The notes beneath the pieces are model-generated. The model saw only the letters and a list, made by a program, of their open reading frames with translations. It made no database searches and was not told where the DNA came from. A DNA stretch of 64,000 nucleotides from assembly GCF_003762835.1 (NCBI RefSeq), contig NZ_RJWA01000011.1:55845-119844 (forward strand), given 5' to 3'. A program made the position numbers and the translations under genes. This DNA is from Micromonospora sp. HM5-17 (GTDB lineage Bacteria > Actinomycetota > Actinomycetes > Mycobacteriales > Micromonosporaceae). Of this stretch, positions 46,107 to 54,939 are shown piece by piece. Position 1 is the stretch's first letter. Every line of letters begins with the position of its first letter.

Positions 46107-47900
46107 TCAGACGATGGGCGTCGGGGTACCGCCCGTGGGCGGCGTCTCCGCCCCGTCGGCACCGGCGTCGCCGGCCGGTCGCACGACTCGGATCGGTGCC
46201 CCGGCCTCGGCCCCGGCGGCGGCCGCGACGTCCGCCGGTCGCACGACTCGGGTAGGTGCCTCCGTCTCCGTCCCGGCGGCCGTGGCGTCCGCCGGTCTCG
46301 CGACCCGGGTCGGTGCGGCCGACCGTGGCCCGGGTACGGTCGGGGTGCCCGACCACGGCACCTCGGGCGAACGGTGGAAGGTGATCCCGGCGGCGCTCCA
46401 CCGGTCACCCTGCTGCGCCAGCCGGTGCCGGAAGTCCGCCCAGTCGTGCGCCTCCGCCGGCGACCAGCCGAGTTCGGCGATGGCGGGGAGCCGGGGGAAG
46501 GTCATGAACTCGACGTCGCTGACCGAGACCACGGTCTCCGTCCACAGCGGTGCCTCCACGCCGAGCACCGCCTCGGCGGGGACGCCGGCGAGGTAGGCGC
46601 CGGGATCCCAGTCGTACGCGTCGCGGACCTCGATGAGTCCGGCCCAGTCCTTGCCCAGCGGGGTGGTCTCGGCGTACTTCATGTCGAGGTAGGTGCGGTT
46701 GCCGGGGGAGAGCAGCAGCTTGGCGCCCCGCGCGACGGCGTCGGCCACCACCGGGTCCTCGGTGGCGGTGCCCCAGTACTGGAGCACCCGTCCCGGGCTG
46801 TGCTCGGCGACCGCGAGCTGGTGCCAGCCGAGCACGGTCTTGCCGTGCCGGGTGACGATCGGCTGGATCCGGTTCATGAACGCGGCGTAGTCGGGAGCCG
46901 CCAGGGTGAACGCCTCGTCCCCGCCGATGTGCAGGTACGGCCCCGGGGTGAGCGCGGCCACCTCGCCGAGCACGTCGTCGACGAACCGGTACGTTTGCTC
47001 GCTGGTCACGTCGACCGCGCTGAACCCCACGTCGGTGCCGGTGTACTCGGGCGGCGGCGTGCCGCCCGGAGCCAGTTCGCCGTACGCGGTCAGCGCCGCG
47101 TTGGTGTGACCCGGAAGGTCGATCTCGGGCACCACCGTGATGTGTCGGGCGGCGGCGTAGGCGACGATCTCGGCGTACTGCTCCTTGGTGTAGTAGCCGC
47201 CCGGACCGCCGCCGACCTCGGTCGCGCCGCCGACCGTGGCGAGCCGGGGCCACGAGTCCACCGCGATCCGCCAGCCCTGGTCGTCGGTGAGGTGCAGGTG
47301 GAGGTGGTTGAGCTTGTATCGGGCGAGGTGATCGATGAAGCGCAGCACGTGCGGGACGGCGAAGAAGTGCCGGGCGACGTCGAGCATCGCGCCCCGGTAG
47401 GCGAAGCGAGGGGCGTCCTCGATCCGCCCGCCGGGCACGGTCCACGGGCCGGTCTGCCGACGGTTGGACTCGATCTTGGCGGGTAGAAGCTGGCGCAGGG
47501 TCTGTACGCCGTAGAAGAGCCCGGCCGCGGTCCGGGCCCGGATCACCACCCCGGTCGCGGTCGCCTCCAGCAGGTAGCCTTCGCCGGCGGTGCCCGGACC
47601 GGAGGCGGGCCTAGCCCCGTCGTCGGTGAGCAGCAGCGAGATCCCGCCCGGCGCGTCGGAACGACCGACGGGCACGACCGGCAGCGGGTAGCCGGTGGGG
47701 CGGCGCAGGAGCTCCGCCAGATAGCGGCCGACCGCGACGGCCTCGGGGACCGGCGTGGTCCGGATGGTGGTGCCCGGGGTGAGGAAGAACTCGACGCCCT
47801 CGGCCGGTTCCACCCGTCGCGGCGCGGGCAGCACGGTGCGCAGGCGGGTCTGGGGGACGGTGGCCTCGACGGACCGGGGTGGGAAGGCGGCAGGTCGCAC
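46107..47900 (-). CDS. Beta-N-acetylhexosaminidase, GH20
   Basis: A 597-residue family 20 hydrolase that removes terminal GlcNAc/GalNAc, for example in chitin use. An N-terminal GH20b domain (about 10-150) precedes the catalytic barrel (about 155-510). Barrel motifs are YRGAMLDVARHFF, LNHLHLHLTDDQGWRI, VVPEIDLPGHTNAAL and the catalytic D-E pair in HIGGDEAF, with LGWHQLA and YWGTATED. No signal peptide is visible, so it is probably cytosolic. The last 70 residues contain three degenerate repeats of the form APTRVVRPAD. GTG at 47900 is preceded by GGGAGAGA. Confidence 0.92.
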   Translation of the reverse strand: MRPAAFPPRSVEATVPQTRLRTVLPAPRRVEPAEGVEFFLTPGTTIRTTPVPEAVAVGRYLAELLRRPTGYPLPVVPVGRSDAPGGISLLLTDDGARPASGPGTAGEGYLLEATATGVVIRARTAAGLFYGVQTLRQLLPAKIESNRRQTGPWTVPGGRIEDAPRFAYRGAMLDVARHFFAVPHVLRFIDHLARYKLNHLHLHLTDDQGWRIAVDSWPRLATVGGATEVGGGPGGYYTKEQYAEIVAYAAARHITVVPEIDLPGHTNAALTAYGELAPGGTPPPEYTGTDVGFSAVDVTSEQTYRFVDDVLGEVAALTPGPYLHIGGDEAFTLAAPDYAAFMNRIQPIVTRHGKTVLGWHQLAVAEHSPGRVLQYWGTATEDPVVADAVARGAKLLLSPGNRTYLDMKYAETTPLGKDWAGLIEVRDAYDWDPGAYLAGVPAEAVLGVEAPLWTETVVSVSDVEFMTFPRLPAIAELGWSPAEAHDWADFRHRLAQQGDRWSAAGITFHRSPEVPWSGTPTVPGPRSAAPTRVARPADATAAGTETEAPTRVVRPADVAAAAGAEAGAPIRVVRPAGDAGADGAETPPTGGTPTPIV

Positions 47901-48587
47901 GGCAGGTCTCTCCCGGGGGTAGCCGCAAGTGATCCGGGCAAATCTCATGAAACGCACGTTCGAATTGGCGTCGTGTCAAGGGCTGGTCACTCTGTGGCAC
48001 GGGACGTGGGATCACGTCGGCTGGTCGGCTCCGGCGGGACGGGGACGAAATGGGGACGAGACGAGGGCGGGGACGAGGTCGCGACGGGGACGAGTCGAGG
48101 AGGAGGTCGCGGCGGGGCCGAGACGAGGACGAGGTGGTGACGGGGGCGAGAGCGGGATAGGGACCGAGGTGAGGCGGCCGGTCATCGCCGCTGGCCTCGC
48201 CGCGACCGCGACCTCGCACCCGTCCCCGACGTCCCGGCCGGCGCGCCGCCCCGGCCGATCCGGCGTCGATCCGGCGTCCACCGTCGGCCGTGCCGTCGAT
48301 GTCGGCAGCGCGCTCGATGTTGGCAGCGCGCTGAGCACCGGCTGATCGATGCTGTCCGTGGGATCGTTCCCACACAACCCGACGAACACGTACGGCACGG
48401 CTATCTGTGCGCATTGTCACCGATGGGTCCCGTGTCGATCCGGAGTCGCTTACTCTTCGCCCACCAGCGGCCCCTCGTCTCACCCGTCACGGGCGACCGG
48501 TCCGGCCGGTACGGACGACTGCCCGAGGGGTACGTAGGGAGCGGCTGATTCATCGTTCAGCGTCGAACGACCCGCGTGGAGGCTCCG
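47901..48587. other. Long intergenic region with a G-rich purine tract
   Basis: Almost 690 nt between the GH20 gene (minus) and ppdK (plus), so it holds both promoters. From about 48036 to 48165 the plus strand is nearly all purine with many GGGACGAG- and GGGG-type runs, which could form G-quadruplex or triplex structures. An 18-bp tandem repeat lies at 48296-48331. From about 48340 to 48470 base composition is more balanced, the most likely ppdK promoter zone. No gene is supported. Confidence 0.4.
48296..48331. repeat. 18-bp tandem repeat, two copies
   Basis: TCGATGTCGGCAGCGCGC is followed directly by a second copy with one change (C to T). It lies about 255 bp upstream of ppdK. Confidence 0.75.
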
Positions 48588-51323
48588 GTGGCAGCGCAGC
48601 ACACTGCGACACAGAAGTACGTGTACGACTTCTTCGAGGGCAACAAGGACCTGAAGGACCTACTGGGTGGCAAGGGCGCCAACCTGGCCGAGATGACCAA
48701 TCTCGGGCTGCCCGTACCACCCGGCTTCACTATCACCACCGAGGCCTGCCGGGCGTACCTCGCCACGGGATCCCGGCCGGCCGGGCTCAGTGAGGAGATC
48801 GCCGACCACCTGCGGGCGCTCGAGGAGGCGATGGGCCGCCGGCTCGGCGACCCGGACGACCCGCTGCTGGTCTCGGTCCGCTCCGGCGCCAAGTTCTCGA
48901 TGCCCGGGATGATGGAGACCGTGCTGAACGTCGGCCTCACCGACGCCAGCGTGCATGGGCTCGCGCGACAGGCCGCCGGCTCGGCCGACCGGCCCGGCTC
49001 CGCGGACGCCGAGCGGTTCGCCTGGGACTCCTACCGCCGGCTCATCCAGATGTTCGGCAAGACGGTCTGTGACGTGCCGGGTGAGGAGTTCGAGCGGGCG
49101 CTCGAGGAGTGCAAGCGGGCAAAGGGAACCACCAGCGACCTCGACCTCGACGCGAACGACCTGCGCGCGCTGGTCGGCACGTACAAGGAGATCTTCCGCG
49201 CGCACACCGGCCGGGAGTTCCCGCAGCAGCCCACCGAGCAGCTCGACCTCGCCATCAACGCCGTCTTCGAGTCCTGGAACTCCGAGCGGGCCGTCGTCTA
49301 CCGCCGCCAGGAGCGGATCCCCGCCGACCTCGGCACCGCCGTCAACGTCTGCAGCATGGTCTTCGGCAACCTCGGCCCGGACTCCGGCACCGGCGTCGCC
49401 TTCACCCGCGACCCCGCCACCGGGGCGCAGGGCATCTACGGGGACTACCTCGCCAACGCCCAGGGCGAGGACGTGGTCGCCGGAATCCGCAACACCGTCC
49501 CGCTGCAACAGCTCGCCGAGCTGAACCGGCCGGCGTACGACGAACTGCTGGCCATCATGGCCCGGCTGGAGGAGCACTACCGGGACCTCTGCGACATCGA
49601 GTTCACCATCGAGCGCGGCAAGCTCTGGATGTTGCAGACCCGGGTCGGAAAACGGACCGCCGCCGCCGCGTTCGTGATCGCCGCGCAGCTCGTCGACGAG
49701 GGCCTGATCGATCTCGACGAGGCGCTGGCCCGGGTCACCGGCCCGCAGCTCGCCCAGCTCATGTTTCCCCGCTTCACGCACGACAGCGACCTGCGGCCGG
49801 TCGCCCGGGGCATCGCCGCCTCGCCCGGCGCCGCTGTCGGCCGGGCGGTCTTCGACAGCCAGCGGGCGGTGGAACTGGCCGGGCAGGGGGAGCGGGTCAT
49901 CCTGGTACGCCGGGAGACCCACCCCGACGACCTGCCCGGCATGGTCGCCGCCCGGGGCATCCTCACCTCGCGCGGCGGCAAGACCAGCCACGCCGCGGTG
50001 GTGGCCCGGGGCATGGGCAAGACCTGCGTCTGCGGCGCCGAGGCGCTGGACGTCGACACCCGGCAGCGACAGTTCACCGTCGGCGGCCAGGTGGTGCGCG
50101 AGGGGGACGTGGTCTCCATCGACGGCACCACCGGCGACATCTACCTCGGCGAGGTGCCGGTCCAGCCCTCCGAGGTGGTGCGCTACTTCGAGGGCGAGCT
50201 GGATCCGGAACGCTCCGACGACCCGCTGGTCCGGGCCGTACACCGGCTCATGTCGCACGCCGACGCCCGGCGGCGGCTGGGGGTCCGGGCGAACGCCGAC
50301 ACCGCCCAGGACGCGGCCCGGGCCCGGCGGTTCGGCGCGGAGGGGATCGGGCTCTGCCGTACGGAGCACATGTTCCTCGGGGACCGGCGTGAGCTGGTCG
50401 AGCGGCTGATCCTGGCCAGCACCGAGGCCGAACGGGAGGCGGCCCTCGCCGAGCTGCTGCCGCTCCAGCGGGCCGACTTCGTCGAGATCTTCCGGGCGAT
50501 GGACGGGCAGCCGGTCACGGTCCGGTTGATCGACCCGCCGCTGCACGAGTTCCTCCCCTCGCTGGAGGAGCTGGCGGTGCAGGTGGCGGTGGCGCACGAG
50601 CGCGGTGAGGACGCGGGCCGGGACGAGCAACTGCTCAGCGCGGTACGCCGGATGCACGAACAGAACCCGATGCTGGGCCTGCGCGGCGTCCGCCTAGGCC
50701 TGGTCATCCCCGGTCTCTTCGCCATGCAGGTCCGGGCGATCGTCGAGGCGGCCGTGGAGTGCGCCCGCGGCGGCGGTACCCCCAAGCCGGAGATCATGGT
50801 GCCGCTGGTCGGTGCGGTGCAGGAGCTGGAGACGGTCCGCGCCGAAGCCGAGAAGATCATCCAGGAGGTGACCCGGGAGCAGCCGGTCGAGGTGCTGATC
50901 GGCACCATGATCGAGGTGCCCCGGGCGGCACTGACCGCCGGGCAGATCGCCGAGGCGGCCGAGTTCTTCTCCTTCGGCACCAACGACCTGACCCAGATGG
51001 GCTGGGGCTTCTCCCGTGACGACGTCGAGGGAGCGTTCTTCTGGCGCTACCTGGAGTTGGGCATCTTCGGTATCTCGCCGTTCGAGTCGATCGACGCCGA
51101 GGGCGTCGGCCGACTGGTCCGGATCGCCTCCGCCGAGGGGCGGGCCGCCCGGCCCGGGCTCAAGCTCGGGGTCTGCGGCGAGCACGGCGGTGACCCCGAC
51201 TCGGTGCACTTCTTCCACGAGGTCGGGCTGGACTACGTCTCCTGCTCGCCGTTCCGGGTGCCGGTGGCCCGGCTGGAGGCGGGTCGGGCGGCGGTCACCT
51301 CGACCGGCTCCGACAGCCGCTGA
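48588..51323 (+). CDS. ppdK: Pyruvate, phosphate dikinase
   Basis: A 911-residue PPDK, full length, which interconverts pyruvate + ATP + phosphate and PEP + AMP + PPi. The ATP-grasp start reads LLGGKGANLAEMTNLGLPVP. The swivelling phospho-His domain has GGKTSHAAVVARGMGKTCVCG (His accepts phosphate). The PEP/pyruvate barrel has RTEHMF, FGTNDLTQM and VCGEHGGDP (catalytic Cys). GTG at 48588 is preferred since GGAGG lies 5 nt ahead; a GTG at 48576 is also in frame. It stands alone behind a long upstream region. Confidence 0.96.
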   Translation: MAAQHTATQKYVYDFFEGNKDLKDLLGGKGANLAEMTNLGLPVPPGFTITTEACRAYLATGSRPAGLSEEIADHLRALEEAMGRRLGDPDDPLLVSVRSGAKFSMPGMMETVLNVGLTDASVHGLARQAAGSADRPGSADAERFAWDSYRRLIQMFGKTVCDVPGEEFERALEECKRAKGTTSDLDLDANDLRALVGTYKEIFRAHTGREFPQQPTEQLDLAINAVFESWNSERAVVYRRQERIPADLGTAVNVCSMVFGNLGPDSGTGVAFTRDPATGAQGIYGDYLANAQGEDVVAGIRNTVPLQQLAELNRPAYDELLAIMARLEEHYRDLCDIEFTIERGKLWMLQTRVGKRTAAAAFVIAAQLVDEGLIDLDEALARVTGPQLAQLMFPRFTHDSDLRPVARGIAASPGAAVGRAVFDSQRAVELAGQGERVILVRRETHPDDLPGMVAARGILTSRGGKTSHAAVVARGMGKTCVCGAEALDVDTRQRQFTVGGQVVREGDVVSIDGTTGDIYLGEVPVQPSEVVRYFEGELDPERSDDPLVRAVHRLMSHADARRRLGVRANADTAQDAARARRFGAEGIGLCRTEHMFLGDRRELVERLILASTEAEREAALAELLPLQRADFVEIFRAMDGQPVTVRLIDPPLHEFLPSLEELAVQVAVAHERGEDAGRDEQLLSAVRRMHEQNPMLGLRGVRLGLVIPGLFAMQVRAIVEAAVECARGGGTPKPEIMVPLVGAVQELETVRAEAEKIIQEVTREQPVEVLIGTMIEVPRAALTAGQIAEAAEFFSFGTNDLTQMGWGFSRDDVEGAFFWRYLELGIFGISPFESIDAEGVGRLVRIASAEGRAARPGLKLGVCGEHGGDPDSVHFFHEVGLDYVSCSPFRVPVARLEAGRAAVTSTGSDSR

Positions 51324-51427
51324 CCGGACCCCTGGCGCACGGTCGCCCGGGCACGAGTGTCGCCGCGGTCCGGTACGCCGGCCGGGCCGGACCGCGGCGT
51401 CGCCGGCGACCGGTGCCGGTCGGTGGA

Positions 51428-51934
51428 TCACCGCCGGTCGGGGGAACGCCAGCGGTCCGTCTCGGACCAGAGCCCGGTCGGCAGGGCGGCCATCGGCGTA
51501 CGGGTGGTGAGCGGCGCCGTCGGATCCGTCGTCGGGGGGATCGCGGTGGCCACGTCCGGCTGCCGGGCGGCGTCCCAGAGCGCGCCGAGCCGCTGGGCGG
51601 CCGACCGGGCCTCGGCGTGCAGCCTGGCCAGGTCGGCCCCCGCGCCGGCGATCGCGGTGAGGATGGCCTCGGCACCGGCCGGGTAGGTCGCCACGTACCC
51701 GTCGGCGCCCCGGACCACCGACTCGCGCACCGGGCCGTGCCCGGCGAGGCCGGCGAACCGGCCGGCGATGCCGAGGCTGGCCGCGGAGAGCGCGGCGACG
51801 TGGTGCGGGTCGCCGGTGGGCAGGTCACTGGCGACCAGCAGACCGTCGACGGCGGCCAGCACGGCACCGGTCATCTCCGGCACCGCGCGGCGCAGCCGGT
51901 GTAGTTCGGCCAGCAGGGCGGCATCAGTGTTCAC
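51428..51934 (-). CDS. Roadblock/LC7-like domain protein
   Basis: A 168-residue protein. About residues 10-115 (LHRLRRAVPEMTGAVLAAVD, GLLVASDL, VAALSAASLGIAGRF) resemble roadblock/LC7 domains, which in actinobacteria often belong to G-protein 'conservon' modules. A Pro/Thr-rich tail follows. No partner GTPase or histidine kinase is next to it, so it is orphan here. GTG at 51934 follows AAGGAGAGACCCC. It converges with ppdK. Confidence 0.65.
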   Translation of the reverse strand: MNTDAALLAELHRLRRAVPEMTGAVLAAVDGLLVASDLPTGDPHHVAALSAASLGIAGRFAGLAGHGPVRESVVRGADGYVATYPAGAEAILTAIAGAGADLARLHAEARSAAQRLGALWDAARQPDVATAIPPTTDPTAPLTTRTPMAALPTGLWSETDRWRSPDRR

Positions 51935-52265
51935 GGGGTCTCTCCTTCGGGCGTCGGTCTGTGCCGCGGGTGGGACGTGTGGAGGTGGCTACGGACGTGC
52001 GGAGATGCTTCGGAGGTGCCGGACGGACGGTGGTCGCGGGGTGGTGACCTTTTGCCTCCGGCACGTTACACCGGGGCATGTTCGACCGGGGTCCCGCGAC
52101 CATCGGCGATCGTCTGGCAACTCCCGGCTGTTCGGCCGTTGCGGGCTCGGCGTCTCGCGCAATTGCGGACACGTGCTGGCCGGTCCATTGCCGCCCCCGG
52201 ATCGGATCTCCGGCGTACCCTGAGCGGCACGCGAACTCTGTTGGCAGGTGACGGAGGTGGAGCGC
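51935..52265. other. Intergenic region between divergent LC7 and VOC genes
   Basis: About 330 nt, presumably holding two divergent promoters. I see no gene and no confident promoter match. Confidence 0.3.
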
Positions 52266-52619
52266 ATGGGCAGCGTGTGGGAGAACCTGGTGGTCGACGC
52301 CGCCGACCCGGCCCGGCTCGCCCGCTGGTGGGCTGAGGCGCTCGGTTACCAGATCGTCAACGAGCTGCCGAACGAGGTGGAGATCCGCCGTGCGCCGGAC
52401 GTGCTGCCCGGGCTGGTCTTCGTCCCGGTCCCGGGGCCCAAGGAGACGAAGAACCGCCTGCACATCGACCTCCGCCCGACCGACCGGGAGGCCGAGGTCG
52501 AACGGCTGGTCAACATGGGGGCCCGGCACGTCGACGTCGGGCAGTCCCCCGACGAGAGCTGGACCGTGCTGGCCGACCCGGAGGGTAACGAGTTCTGTGT
52601 GCTGGCGTCGCGGAGCTGA
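52266..52619 (+). CDS. VOC family (glyoxalase-like) protein
   Basis: A 117-residue protein with a two-module vicinal oxygen chelate fold. It opens VWENLVVDAADPARLARWWA, then LHIDLRPTDREAEVERLV and the closing DPEGNEFCVL, typical of actinobacterial glyoxalase/bleomycin-resistance-like proteins. Substrate unknown. ATG at 52266 has GGAGGTGGAGCGC before it. It lies 12 nt ahead of dgt and may be co-transcribed. Confidence 0.85.
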   Translation: MGSVWENLVVDAADPARLARWWAEALGYQIVNELPNEVEIRRAPDVLPGLVFVPVPGPKETKNRLHIDLRPTDREAEVERLVNMGARHVDVGQSPDESWTVLADPEGNEFCVLASRS

Positions 52620-52631
52620 CCGGCGGAATTG

Positions 52632-53879
52632 GTGAGGACGGCCGGCGCGGTCAGCCAGCCCGACGCGGAACGCCGGGCCCCCGAGCCGCCGAAGGACGTC
52701 GGCTACGGGCGCAGCCCGTACCAGCGGGACCGGGCCCGGGTGCTGCACTCGGCGGCGTTCCGGCGGCTGGCCGCCAAGACCCAGGTACACACCGCCGGGA
52801 CCGACGACTTTCTCCGGACCCGGCTCACCCACTCCCTGGAGGTTGCCCAGATCGCCCGGGAGATGGGGGGCCGGCTCGGCTGCGACCCGGACATCGTCGA
52901 CGTCGCCGGGCTCGCCCACGATCTCGGACACCCGCCGTTCGGGCACAACGGCGAGGCGGCGCTGGACGCCCTGGCGGCGGCGTGCGGAGGTTTCGAGGGA
53001 AACGCCCAGACGCTGCGGGTGCTGACCCGGCTGGAGGCCAAGGTGTACGCCCCGGACGGCACCTCCGTCGGGCTCAACCTGACCCGGGCCGCGCTCGACG
53101 CCACCTGCAAGTACCCCTGGCCCCGCCGCCCGGGCGAGCGCAAGTTCGGGGTGTACCCGGACGACATGGACACCTTCGAGTGGCTGCGTCGGGGCGCCCC
53201 GGCCGGCGACGTCCGGTGCCTGGAGGCGCAGGTGATGGACTGGGCGGACGACGTGGCGTACTCGGTGCACGACGTCGAGGACGGGATCCACGGCGGCTAC
53301 CTGCGGCTGACGCCACTGCGGGCCGACGCCGACGAGCGGGCCGCGCTCTGCGCCGACGTGGCCGGACGCTACTCGGCCGAGTCGGCCGACTACCTCTCCG
53401 GGGTGCTGGCCGAGCTGCTCGACGATCCGGTGCTGGCGCCGTTGTACGGCTACGACGGCAGCCACCGGGCGCTGGCCGCGCTCAAGGGCACCACCAGCGC
53501 TCTCACCGGGCGGTTCGTCGCGGCGGCGGTGACCGCCACCGAGGAGCGGTACGGTTCCGGCCCGCTGCGCCGGTACGCCGCCGAGCTGGTGGTGCCGCGC
53601 CGGATCCGCGCCGAGTGCGCCCTGCTCAAGGGGATGGCGCTGCGGTACGTCATGCGCCGCCCCGGCGCCGAGGGCTGGTACGCCCGCCAGCGGGAGATCC
53701 TGGCCGAGCTGGTCGGGGCGCTGACCGCCCGGGCTCCGGAGGCGCTCGACCCGGTCTTCGCTCCACTGTGGAAGGTGGCGCCGGACGACGCCGCCCGGCT
53801 GCGGGTGGTGATCGACCAGGTCGCCTCGCTGACCGACCCGGCCGCGGTCGCCTGGCACCAGCGGCTCACCGCCGGCTGA
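52632..53879 (+). CDS. dgt: Deoxyguanosinetriphosphate triphosphohydrolase-like protein
   Basis: A 415-residue HD-domain dNTPase that cleaves dNTPs to nucleoside and triphosphate. It has the family start [28 protein letters not shown], the HD ligands in [10 protein letters not shown] and [15 protein letters not shown], and [13 protein letters not shown]. Actinobacterial dgt genes usually precede dnaG, as in M. tuberculosis. Here two genes have been inserted between them. The start is GTG at 52632 or TTG at 52629; a weak GGCGGA favours the GTG. Confidence 0.92.
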   Translation: MRTAGAVSQPDAERRAPEPPKDVGYGRSPYQRDRARVLHSAAFRRLAAKTQVHTAGTDDFLRTRLTHSLEVAQIAREMGGRLGCDPDIVDVAGLAHDLGHPPFGHNGEAALDALAAACGGFEGNAQTLRVLTRLEAKVYAPDGTSVGLNLTRAALDATCKYPWPRRPGERKFGVYPDDMDTFEWLRRGAPAGDVRCLEAQVMDWADDVAYSVHDVEDGIHGGYLRLTPLRADADERAALCADVAGRYSAESADYLSGVLAELLDDPVLAPLYGYDGSHRALAALKGTTSALTGRFVAAAVTATEERYGSGPLRRYAAELVVPRRIRAECALLKGMALRYVMRRPGAEGWYARQREILAELVGALTARAPEALDPVFAPLWKVAPDDAARLRVVIDQVASLTDPAAVAWHQRLTAG

Positions 53880-54234
53880 TCCCGCTGGCTGAGCCCGCGG
53901 GCGACCGCACGTCTTCCGCTGTCGGGTTGCCGGCCGGCACGCCGTCGCGGGACGGGTTCGGCTCGTGCCCGGGACCACGCGGCGCGTGGGCGGACGGACC
54001 GGCCGGGGACGGGTCGGCTGGGCTGGACCGCCCGTCCCGGGCGTTTCCTCCGGGTCGTGCCGCCGCGGCCTGTTCGGCCGTCCTCGTTCCGGGCGCGTCC
54101 CGTTCAGGCGGTGTTCGTCCCCAGGCTCCGCACCGGAACCGGCCCCCGATTGGGCGATCACGCCCGCACGTCCGCTCCCCAGGTGTAACCCTCCTTGGTA
54201 GGACGGCGTCGTCGACGGGAAGCTGGAGTGGGCC
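53880..54234 (+). other. Intergenic region before the SDR gene
   Basis: About 355 nt with no supported gene on either strand. The last 60 nt (GTGTAACCCTCCTTGGTAGG) are less GC-rich and may be the SDR promoter, but no clear pair of boxes is visible. Confidence 0.3.
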
Positions 54235-54930
54235 ATGAACGCCAGGACCTTCGTGGTGGACGGCGGGACCAGCGGTCTCGGCCTGGAGGCGGCCCGGATC
54301 CTCGCGGCCGACCACCGGGTGGTGATCCTCGGCAACGTGCCGGACGAGGTGTCCCGGGCCCGGAACGACCTCGGCTGCGACGGCCTGGTCTGCGACATCT
54401 CCCGGGCCGACCAGGTCCACGACGCTCTGACCGAGGTCGTCGAGCGGTACGGCCCGATCGACGGCCTGGCGCACTGCGCCGCGATGTGGGCCGGGGGCCG
54501 CCTGGAGGACCTCTCCCCGGAGATGATCCGTCGGGCGGTCGAGGTCAACGTCCTCGGGACCGCGATCCTGCTGCACGAGGTCCTGATCCGGATGCGCGAA
54601 CAGGGGTACGGCAACGTCGTCTACGTCAGCGCGCTCGCCACCGAGGTCCCCCGACCGGGAATCCCGCTGTACCGGGCGACGAAGAGCTTCGGCACCAGCC
54701 TGGTCGAGTCGCTCGCCGAGGCGCAGGGCACCAACAGCATCAAGGTCATGGAGATTCGTCCGGGGCCGATGCACACCCGACTCCAGGAGCGGGTGGGTGC
54801 CGAGTTCCTGGACACGGTCTTCGCGGCGCCCGAGCAGGTCGCTGCCGAGGTCGTCCGGCTGCTCCTGCTCACCCCCGACGACCTCTACGTCTCCGGGCAG
54901 AAGGTGCTCCGCGCCGACGGTCGCTGGTAG
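54235..54930 (+). CDS. SDR family oxidoreductase
   Basis: A 231-residue short-chain dehydrogenase. The cofactor loop is GGTSGLG (residues 10-16), a variant of TGxxxGIG. It has a catalytic Ser in VVYVSALATE and the YRATK pair (YxxxK). The usual NNAG is HCAA. Its substrate is unknown; the variant loops place it away from FabG-type enzymes. It lies 9 nt ahead of the MFS transporter gene, so the two likely act together, for example in making and exporting a compound. Confidence 0.85.
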   Translation: MNARTFVVDGGTSGLGLEAARILAADHRVVILGNVPDEVSRARNDLGCDGLVCDISRADQVHDALTEVVERYGPIDGLAHCAAMWAGGRLEDLSPEMIRRAVEVNVLGTAILLHEVLIRMREQGYGNVVYVSALATEVPRPGIPLYRATKSFGTSLVESLAEAQGTNSIKVMEIRPGPMHTRLQERVGAEFLDTVFAAPEQVAAEVVRLLLLTPDDLYVSGQKVLRADGRW

Positions 54931-54939
54931 CGGGGCGCG

